Below, piece after piece: positions 1 through 5,188 of a stretch of 5,188 bases of DNA (positions within the stretch are counted from its first letter, which is position 1; the number at the start of each line of letters is the position of its first letter). The notes under the pieces were generated by a model that saw only the letters and a list, made by a program, of their open reading frames with translations, was not told where the DNA came from and made no database searches. The stretch comes from Candidatus Endoriftia persephone str. Hot96_1+Hot96_2 (GTDB taxonomy: Bacteria; Pseudomonadota; Gammaproteobacteria; Chromatiales; Chromatiaceae), in contig AASF01002145.1 in NCBI GenBank assembly GCA_000168735.1, positions 1 through 5,188 on the forward strand, in the 5' to 3' direction. The position numbers and the translations under genes were made by a program.

Positions 1-1
1 C

Positions 2-626
2 GCCAACCTGCATCGCTACCGCGCACGCATCAACCTGCTACGCGCCTCCCTCGCCTTCAAACAACAGCATCATGCCGACGCCATCGCGGCCCTCGAACCG
101 ATCCTGCCCAGCTTCAACGACAAACAACTGCTGAGCCAAAAACTCACAGACGAGTCGATGAGCGCACTCGCCAGCCGTGCCAGTATTGCCTGCGAGATCG
201 ACGCAGCCGACGCCCCGCTGTGGCTGGAGCGGCTCGACAATGCGCTGGATGAGGAGTTCTTCAGGCGCCGCCCAGCCTTGGAAGGGTTGTTGCACCGGCT
301 GCGCGGAAAACTACAGCAGAGCGCCGGCCGCGAGACAGAGGCACTGCTCCAAGTATGGGCTTGCCCTCGACTTCTACCGCAAGGCCGGCGACCGGCGCGG
401 CATCGCCACCACACTGCACAGCCAAGCCCGTATCCACATCACCCAAGCCGCCTGGAACAAGACAGAGAGCCTGCTGCAGCGTGCGCTCTCGATACGGCTG
501 TGGCTGACAGATCGCAGCGGCACCCTGGCTGTGGTGGAGGATCTAATACGGCTCTACCAGCACACCGATCAGCAGGCGAAGCTTGATGAGATGGAGGCCT
601 GGCGCGGGCGCTTGCAGGCAGAGTAA
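2..626 (+). CDS. TPR-like repeat protein, C-terminal part (5' end outside window, one frameshift)
   Basis: This is the last ~207 residues of a helical-repeat protein; the start lies before the window. Reading is open in frame 2 from base 2 to about base 350, then continues in frame 3 to the TAA at 624-626, so one extra base lies near 344-354. The joined junction reads ALLQ-YGLALDFYRKAGDRRG, a typical TPR helix pair. The next repeat follows with QARIHITQAAWNKTESLLQRALSI, compatible with a second TPR unit, and the protein ends in a charged helix (QAKLDEMEAWRGRLQAE). No catalytic motif, signal peptide or membrane segment is visible in this part. TPRs usually mediate protein-protein contacts; the specific role cannot be told, because any effector domain would be upstream. 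The gene converges on the tRNA-Phe unit and shares its terminator. TPR-like assignment is moderately sure; function unknown. Confidence 0.6.
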
Positions 627-648
627 AAATAGGTCGGCCAGAAACGAA

Positions 649-680
649 AAAGGCCCGCAGCCGATAAGCTGCGGGCCTTT
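649..680. terminator. Bidirectional Rho-independent terminator
   Basis: A perfect inverted repeat pairs 649-661 with 668-680 (13 bp, core AGGCCCGCAG / CTGCGGGCCT) around a 6-base loop at 662-667. The + strand has a T-rich flank (TTTATCTT, 678-685). The minus strand reads TTTTT over 651-647. It therefore can end both the TPR gene (stop at 626) and the minus-strand tRNA-Phe transcript (3' end at 687). Confidence 0.9.
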
Positions 681-686
681 ATCTTA

Positions 687-763
687 TGGTGGCCAGGGAC
701 AGAATCGAACTGCCGACACGGGGGATTTTCAGTCCCCTGCTCTACCGACTGAGCTACCTGGCC
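687..763 (-). tRNA. tRNA-Phe (anticodon GAA), with an extra base in the variable loop
   Basis: On the minus strand a complete cloverleaf is visible. The acceptor stem is GGCCAGG/CCTGGCC, with discriminator A and an encoded CCA (689-687). The D arm is GCTC...GAGC. The anticodon arm is GGGGA-CTGAAAA-TCCCC, whose loop gives anticodon GAA. The T arm is GGCAG-TTCGATT-CTGTC. The gene is 77 nt, one longer than the usual 76 for tRNA-Phe, because the variable region is six bases (CGTGTC) instead of GTGTC. The extra C sits in a run of five (+ strand G720-724) and is probably an indel like those in the neighbouring genes. Its own promoter lies at 780-808 and the hairpin terminator follows at 680-649. 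Confidence 0.95.
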
Positions 764-779
764 GCGTTTGAGAGCGCGT

Positions 780-808
780 ATTACAGCGATCTTGCAGCAG
801 TTAGTCAA
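780..808 (-). promoter_or_regulatory. Sigma-70 promoter of tRNA-Phe
   Basis: On the minus strand, -35 TTGACT (808-803) and -10 TGTAAT (785-780) are separated by exactly 17 bases; each box matches consensus at five of six positions. The discriminator after the -10 is GC-rich (ACGCGC), as in stringently controlled stable-RNA promoters. The predicted start, near 773, leaves about ten bases of 5' leader before the mature tRNA at 763. The inference of stringent control rests only on that discriminator. Confidence 0.8.
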
Positions 809-843
809 GAGGCCAGCCGCGATTTTCTTCTGCTACCACCAGC

Positions 844-1115
844 TCACTTTTGGGGAACCAAATTCGGGCGGCAGGCTCGGTCCCTTCACCAAAGAAAAAA
901 TTCTCCATCTGCTGTTCGAGAAATTTGCGCGCCTTGGGGTCGACCGGGCTCAGGCGGTTTTCATTGATCAGCATGGTCTGAAAGCGCAGCCACTCCTGCC
1001 AGGCCTCTTTGGAGACGTTGTCGAAGATCCGTTGCCCTAGCTCACCCGGATAGGTTGGACGCTCGAGCCCTTCCGCTTCCCGCTTCAATTTAACGCATTG
1101 CACTATACGACTCAT
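844..1115 (-). CDS. yggX: YggX family Fe(2+)-trafficking / oxidative damage protection protein (probable frameshift near the 3' end)
   Basis: This is a small cytosolic protein that protects Fe-S clusters and DNA from oxidative damage and is proposed to handle Fe(2+). The family hallmarks are present: MSRIVQC with the conserved Cys7, [17 protein letters not shown] (11-27), SKEAWQEW (35-42), [10 protein letters not shown] (46-55) and [11 protein letters not shown] (65-75). As written, the frame stays open to 801 and gives 104 aa ending in an unfamiliar tail. Adding one base between about 850 and 880 moves to a frame that ends ..PQK with TGA at 846-844, giving 90 aa; E. coli YggX is 91. The ATG at 1115-1113 overlaps the mutY stop (ATGA). 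A GAGGAG Shine-Dalgarno at 1128-1123 sits seven bases upstream, inside mutY. Co-transcription with mutY matches E. coli. Identity is very sure; the exact end is not. Confidence 0.92.
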
Positions 1116-2184
1116 CGGCTCTCTCCTCTCGCTTGGCTGGACTCTTCGATGATTCGGGCTACCGGCGCAGCCAGTCCCCGTTCATCAGGCATCGCGGGGT
1201 TATACCAGACCCGCGCGGCAGCATCCATGACACAATTGTCAGGGGATTTGAGCTGCAGTTCGAGTGGCGTGATGTCGAGATGGAAGTGGGAGAAGCTGTG
1301 GCGACGCGCAGGCAACTCGCGGATCTGTTTCAGCTCGGCGCGAAAATGCGCCTCACACCAGGCCTGCTAGATCAGTATCCGGCGGGCACTCCTGGAAGAC
1401 TCCAGAGGCCGCCCCAGATACCCACTGGCGGACGCCGCTCCAGCAACACAAGCCCAGCACCATTCTGCACCAGCAGCATACGGGTCGAGCGGACCGGCAA
1501 GGTCTTTGCGGGGCGTGGTTCGGGAAACTCCAGCTGGCGTCCCTGCTCGCGGGCCTGACAGCTGTCGCCCAGCGGGCAGAGATCACAACGGGGAATGCCG
1601 CGGGTGCAGATGGTCGCCCCCAGATCCATCATGCCCTGATTGTAGGCCGCCGCCTCCTGCTGAGGGGTGAGCTGCCGGGTCAGCTCCCAGAGCCGTTTTG
1701 CCACCGCACTGCGACCAGGCCACCCCTCCACCATGAAGTGACGCGCCAGCACCCGTTTGACATTGCCATCGAGAATCGGCTGGCTCTGTCCCAGGGCCAG
1801 TGAGAGGATCGCCCCAGCGTTTGGACCGTCCGATCCCCGGCAGACTCTCCAGCGCCTCGATAGCCTCAGGAAAACGGCCCGAGAAATGCCCCTGCAACAC
1901 CTCGTCCGCCTTACGCAGATTACGTGCCCGAGCGTAATAGCCCAGCCCGGACCAGAGGTGCAACACTTCATCTTCAGCAGCAGCAGCCAGGCTGGCTAGA
2001 TCGGGAAAACGCGCCATAAAACGATTGAAATAGGGGATCACCTTGGCCACCTGAGTCTGCTGCAGCATGATCTCAGAGATCCAGACCCGGTAGGGATCGC
2101 CACTTGCCCTGCCAGGGCAGATCATTGCGCCCACAACGCTGTTGCCAGTCGATGACTTGCTTGGAAAATTCAGAAGGATGTCAT
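1112..2184 (-). CDS. mutY: A/G-specific adenine glycosylase MutY (five apparent frameshifts)
   Basis: MutY removes adenine mispaired with 8-oxoguanine in base excision repair. With five single-base corrections the gene encodes 355 aa (E. coli 350). It shows LPWQ (22-25), [10 protein letters not shown] with catalytic E37, the helix-hairpin-helix LPGIGRSNAGA (114-124), ILDGNVKRV with D138, and the 4Fe-4S loop C192-x6-C199-x2-C202-x5-C208. A C-terminal NUDIX-like domain follows, with [15 protein letters not shown] and the 8-oxoG-sensing FSH at 296-298. All landmark numbers in the catalytic half equal those of E. coli MutY. The apparent extra bases are near 2172, 2098-2104, 1820-1822, 1391-1392 and 1363-1364. 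I chose the ATG at 2184 because [13 protein letters not shown] aligns without gaps to the E. coli N terminus; no Shine-Dalgarno is evident there. The stop overlaps yggX. As literally written the protein could not be made. Confidence 0.95.
1123..1128 (-). promoter_or_regulatory. Ribosome binding site of yggX inside the mutY 3' end
   Basis: GAGGAG on the minus strand lies seven bases before the yggX ATG (1115-1113), within the last codons of mutY. Together with the ATGA stop/start overlap it implies translational coupling of the two genes. Confidence 0.7.
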
Positions 2185-2196
2185 TCAGAGAGATCA

Positions 2197-2235
2197 GTCG
2201 GGAGTTTGGAAGGCCCGCCGTGCAAAGCTCCCGAC
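2197..2235. repeat. Inverted repeat (hairpin) between asmA and mutY
   Basis: GTCGGGAGTTTG (2197-2208) pairs with CAAA-G-CTCCCGAC (2223-2235). This makes a 12-bp stem with one bulged base (G2227) and a 14-base loop. It fills most of the 58-bp gap and ends 12 bases before the mutY start. No T-run follows on either side, so it is not a classical terminator. It may act as an mRNA stability or processing element or an attenuator; that is inference. The bulge could itself be an indel error. Confidence 0.6.
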
Positions 2236-2242
2236 GCTGGAT

Positions 2243-4389
2243 TTAGAATAGGCCTTTCAGCCCCCCTTTAAGTTTATCGTGCAGCCCACACCGGCAGCGT
2301 TATCCTTGAGCTGGCCGTCAAGTTTCGTTGTTCAGCGTCTCTGTTCAGCTTCGCCTTCTGGCTTTCGGCCAGCACCTTGCGCAGATCGATATTCCAATCA
2401 AGCTTGGACCAGGGCCCCTTGAGGTGGACCGGCACTGGAATTCCCTTCAGATCATCCAGCCCCTCGCCGCCCTGCCCCTTGGTGGTGCTGACAATTACCG
2501 GCCTGACCACATAATCGAGGCTCTCTCCGACCAGATCGACCCGTCCGGAGCCGTTTACCCGCAGGAAGGGGGATTTGGCCAGCAGATCCTTGTTAGTGAG
2601 CAGACCATTGCGGATCACCGCGCTGGCGGTCAGCTCAGAGAAGTCGGTCTGCTCCGGCTCGACTGAGTTCGCCGGTTTCTTGCCGGAGAGTCGCGCCCTT
2701 GGCATCCCGCAACATCTTTGCCAGGTTGACCCCCTTCACCGCACCATTGAGGAACTCCATTTTGAGATTGCCGTTGAGGCTACGCTTGAGCTGTGTCAGG
2801 GTCTGGCCACGACTACTGAGATTAGCGCTGAAGCCGCCGACACCATCGAAACGATCCTGCCCCGTCAAATCTTTCACCAGAGGCCCGGCCTGGATCTTGC
2901 TGGCGCTCTGTTTGATCTTCAGCGTCGGTTGCTTGCCCTTCACATTCAGATCCAGCACACCTTTCAGTTGACCGTTGTAGAAACGCCCCACCTGTTGGTC
3001 GATATGCAGCTGACCGCCTTTGCTCTTGATCACCACCTTGATTGCCTCAGCCTGGATATTGTTGGCCTTGATGCTGCCGACCCGCAGGGTGCCATCCAAC
3101 TTGAGATTGCGCAGCAGCTCCACCGGAAACAGCGGCTTATCACCACTGTCTTTGCTGCTCGCAACCGGCTTTTTCTCTGGCTTGTCTACGGCCGGCGGCA
3201 GGTAGCGGTCAACATCGATCTTATCCAGGTCAAGGTGGAATCGATAGGCCGGCGAGGCTGGATCGATCAAAGTAAAATTACCCTTGATCTGGCTCTCATC
3301 GAGCTGCATCTCAAAGTTTTTCAGGTCGATCCGCTGCGGCTGAGTCTCGAACACAAGCGCCATCGCCAGCTTGCCCAGCACGCTAGGATCCGCCGTCTGT
3401 GGCAGTGGCAGCTCAAACTTCTGCATCCAGTTGCGGGGGCTGAACTGCGCCAGTTTCAGTTGGCCATCAAAGCGTGGAGCACTGCTGATGGCCTGGCCAT
3501 TGATCGCACCACTGAGGCGCAGATCTTCAGAGCTCAGCAGCAGATTTTTCACCTCCAGCAGATCTTGTGCCTGATTGAAGTAGAGATCGGCACTGAGCTT
3601 TGCCTTCACCCCCGCTTTGGGCAGACCTTCGCCGCTCACCTTCAGCAGTACCTCAAGCGCCTCCATCGAGAAGCTGCCCTGCGCCGGGTCGGCCATCAGT
3701 CTGCCACGCAGATCAAACTCACTACGCAGGGCCGGCTGGGCACGGTCGAGACCAAGCGCGAGGCGCATATCCACCGCCCGGCCGGGAGCCATGGGCGCCA
3801 GTCTCCAGCAACAGCTGCTTGACTTCAAAATGTTCGCCGGTGGACTGATCGTCCCACACTATATGCGCATCAGAGATCGCCACACCACCGATCGACAGCC
3901 CCTGCAGACCGCCACCGGCGGTGGTATCAGCAGGCCCCTCACCCGCCGATTCAGCAGAGGTCAAGGCCTCTTCGGACTGCCCCCCGGTCATATCATCCCA
4001 GTTGCTGACACCCTGACTGTTTTTTGCCAGGTTCAGCTTAAGTCCGGCAAGCTTTACTTTGTCGATCTCCAATGACTGGGTAAAGATGAGTGGTATCAGA
4101 TTGACCCGCACCTGGAGATGCCTGACCTCGGCAAAGGGAGTATCACCGAATCCCTTGGCGTTACTGAGATGCAGCCCGTTAATCTCGACCCCAAGCCAGG
4201 GAAAGATCGACAGGCCGATATCACCATCGATCTTCAGGTCTCTGCCGGTGGCGGACTTCGTCTGGCTGATGATCTCCTGTTTATAGTCATTAGGATCCAC
4301 AACCATCGGTATCACCAGCACTGCAGCGATGATCAACAGGGAGCACTAGGCCAATTAGTCCTGCCAACAATCTTCAAGACCTTCCCCAT
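2243..4389 (-). CDS. asmA: AsmA family protein, membrane-anchored envelope protein (six apparent frameshifts)
   Basis: AsmA-family proteins are large inner-membrane-anchored periplasmic proteins linked to outer-membrane assembly and inter-membrane lipid transport. Corrected, this one is 714 aa; E. coli AsmA is 617. Residues 1-30 (MGKVLKIVGGLIGLV, then LLLIIAAVLVIPMVV) form a single N-terminal membrane anchor. It is followed by DPNDYK and the AsmA N-domain features GRDLKIDGDIGLSIFPWLG and LSNAKGFGDTPFAEV. The C-terminal AsmA domain includes DFSELTASAVIRNGLL, SPFLRVNGSGRVDLVGESLDY and PVHLKGPWSKLDWNIDL, and the end is LKGGLKGLF. Apparent indels are near 4360-4365, 4339-4341, 3793-3795 and 2696-2698 (extra base), and 2323-2325 and 2285-2287 (missing base). 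The ATG at 4389 has a GAGGGAG Shine-Dalgarno six bases upstream. An asmA gene just before mutY-yggX is, from memory, a familiar arrangement in related bacteria. Family assignment is sure; the precise substrate is not known. Confidence 0.92.
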
Positions 4390-4395
4390 TTCAAT

Positions 4396-4402
4396 CTCCC
4401 TC
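4396..4402 (-). promoter_or_regulatory. Ribosome binding site of asmA
   Basis: GAGGGAG on the minus strand lies six bases before the ATG at 4389-4387. It decides the asmA start: the open stretch downstream of the first two indels begins only with an internal TTG at 4336, which would drop half of the membrane anchor. Confidence 0.75.
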
Positions 4403-4585
4403 TAAAAATTTCTGGTCGAAAATCTGGCCCTGCGTTTTCCACCATCCTCACTCAGCTCTGTCTGGAGGTGTAGCACAATTCCACCACAGGTCGAGCCTTG
4501 CTTTACCCTGCTTGAGCTGGTGCAGAATGGTTGGATGTTCAGGTGAAAACGGATCGTTGCACTGCAGAGGCTTGCAGCCGAGGAT

Positions 4586-4659
4586 TGGAGCGGGTGATGG
4601 GAATCGAACCCACGTAGTCAGCTTGGGAAGCTGAAGTTCTACCATTGAACTACACCCGC
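4586..4659 (-). tRNA. tRNA-Gly (anticodon CCC)
   Basis: The cloverleaf on the minus strand is complete at 74 nt. The acceptor stem is GCGGGTG/CACCCGC, with discriminator T and an encoded CCA (4588-4586). The D arm is GTTC-AATGGTA-GAAC. The anticodon arm is TCAGC-TTCCCAA-GCTGA, giving anticodon CCC. The variable region is four bases (CTAC) and the T arm is GTGGG-TTCGATT-CCCAT. It closely resembles E. coli glyU, and unlike tRNA-Phe here it shows no length anomaly. It lies between the ligase gene and asmA; no clear terminator follows it. Confidence 0.95.
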
Positions 4660-4669
4660 TGAGGTGCCC

Positions 4670-4698
4670 ATTCTAGGTAGCCAATCGATGACACGCAA
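4670..4698 (-). promoter_or_regulatory. Probable sigma-70 promoter of tRNA-Gly
   Basis: On the minus strand, -10 TAGAAT (4675-4670, five of six consensus) is preceded by a 17-base spacer and a weak -35 TTGCGT (4698-4693, three of six). The discriminator is GC-rich (GGGCACC). The tRNA 5' end at 4659 is ten bases downstream of the -10. It sits between the ligase stop (4721) and the tRNA, so the tRNA is probably expressed on its own. Confidence 0.6.
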
Positions 4699-4720
4699 CA
4701 TTAAAAAGCGACAAGCGCCG

Positions 4721-5188
4721 TTAGTGCTCTGAGCTATAGAGCGCTGCCATCTGTTCCGCATAGCGCTCCAGCACCTTGGGCCGCTTGACCTTGAGCGTCG
4801 GCGTGAGCAGACCATTCTCGACGCTCCAGGGCTCCAGCAGCAACGCCACCCGGCGAATCTTGGCGTAGCCCGGAAAGTCCTTCAGCGCACTGCGGATGCG
4901 CTGGATGAAGACCTGTTGCAGGGCAGCGTCATCCAGACTTTGTGGCTGCTCCGGGTCGAGCCCGAACTCCCGGGCCAGCCCCTCCCACAGATCGGCATTC
5001 ACCACCAACAGCGCGGCCAGATAGGGCTTGCCCTCACCCACCACCAACACCTGTTCGATCAGCGGATCGAGGGCGATCGCCATCTCCATATCGCTGGGTG
5101 GGATCTTCTCGCCGTTGGAGGAGCACCAGAATATCCCTTGAGACGCCCAGTGATGTAGATGTGGCGCTGTTCGTCGATGCGCACCTGA
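4721..5188 (-). CDS. Long-chain fatty-acid--CoA ligase (AMP-dependent synthetase), C-terminal part, two frameshifts
   Basis: This is the C-terminal domain of an AMP-forming acyl-CoA ligase, the COG1022-type long-chain enzyme that activates fatty acids to acyl-CoA via acyl-AMP. The 5' end lies beyond the window. Visible parts in order: RIDEQRHIYITGRLKD, the A8 hinge region that allows domain rotation; SNGEKIPPSDME; the helical EQVLVVGEGKPYLAALLVV; then NGLLTPTLKVKR, the A10 motif, whose PTLKVKR lysine is the expected adenylation-step residue. The end is AALYSSEH with TAA at 4723-4721. Two apparent extra bases, in C5135-5137 and within 5117-5123, split the upstream part; the reading from 5112 down is uninterrupted. 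ENGLLTPTLKVKRPKVLERY strongly suggests the long-chain subfamily over acetyl-CoA synthetase. Substrate specificity cannot be read from this part, so no symbol is given. Confidence 0.88.
   Translation of the reverse strand, partial: SGAHRRTAPHLHHWASQGIFWCSSNGEKIPPSDMEMAIALDPLIEQVLVVGEGKPYLAALLVVNADLWEGLAREFGLDPEQPQSLDDAALQQVFIQRIRSALKDFPGYAKIRRVALLLEPWSVENGLLTPTLKVKRPKVLERYAEQMAALYSSEH

Noticed and set aside
569..808. 79-aa minus-strand open frame
   Set aside because: It reads straight through tRNA-Phe and the terminator hairpin, so it is not a gene.
1757..1999. Small + strand open frames over mutY (also 1133-1558)
   Set aside because: They are opposite-strand shadows of the MutY coding sequence.
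2575..3822. 415-aa open frame on the + strand
   Set aside because: It is the antisense shadow of asmA, whose minus-strand frame carries clear AsmA domain motifs. The + frame shows no recognisable domain.
4390..4585. Possible asmA promoter or tRNA-Gly terminator in this gap
   Set aside because: Candidate -35/-10 pairs match too poorly, and the small palindromes (CTGCA..TGCAG; AACG..CGTT) have stems of only four or five pairs.
4448..4645. 65-aa minus-strand open frame ending near 4448
   Set aside because: Its N-terminal part is a translation of tRNA-Gly, a common annotation artefact; the rest is unremarkable intergenic sequence.
1..5188. A previously undescribed biological system
   Set aside because: All supported genes except the partial TPR-like one belong to well-known housekeeping families. 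The unusual reading frames are best explained by single-base indels, not by programmed frameshifting: the sites share no slippery motif and occur in unrelated genes and a tRNA.

Overview
The window looks like an ordinary chromosomal segment of a moderately GC-rich gammaproteobacterium. Its AsmA, MutY and YggX proteins closely resemble those of Enterobacteria and Chromatiales-like sulfur bacteria, and the mutY-yggX pair is a known gammaproteobacterial operon. A free-living or symbiotic sulfur oxidiser is a guess, not a demonstration. I see no mobile element, CRISPR array, phage gene or novel defence-type system.

Layout, left to right. The 3' end of a TPR-like protein gene is on the + strand (1-626). 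It ends at a bidirectional hairpin terminator (649-680). Everything to the right is on the minus strand, so in transcription order it starts at the right edge: the C-terminal part of a long-chain fatty-acid--CoA ligase (5188-4721), tRNA-Gly(CCC) with its own promoter (4659-4586), asmA (4389-2243), a 58-bp gap holding a strong inverted repeat, mutY (2184-1112), yggX (1115-844, overlapping mutY by ATGA), and tRNA-Phe(GAA) (763-687) behind a near-consensus sigma-70 promoter. The tRNA-Phe transcript runs into the same hairpin terminator. The 196 bp between asmA and tRNA-Gly shows no convincing gene or promoter.

Functionally, mutY and yggX form an oxidative-damage pair. MutY is a 4Fe-4S adenine glycosylase acting at A:8-oxoG mispairs, and YggX is a small protein that protects Fe-S clusters. 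AsmA is an inner-membrane-anchored protein facing the periplasm, linked to envelope assembly or lipid transport. The ligase activates fatty acids.

The main oddity is the density of single-base indels. None of the five protein genes reads through intact. I place about 16 events: one in the TPR gene, one in tRNA-Phe, one in yggX, five in mutY, six in asmA and two in the ligase. About 13 are extra bases and 3 are missing bases, and most sit in runs of 2-5 identical bases. Once they are undone, MutY is 355 aa with catalytic residues E37 and D138 and cluster cysteines 192/199/202/208, exactly the E. coli numbering; asmA (714 aa) and yggX (90 aa) also come out in frame. Protein sequence is conserved right up to each break, and a tRNA is affected as well. 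This fits sequencing or assembly error better than decay, although recent pseudogenisation cannot be excluded from one sequence.
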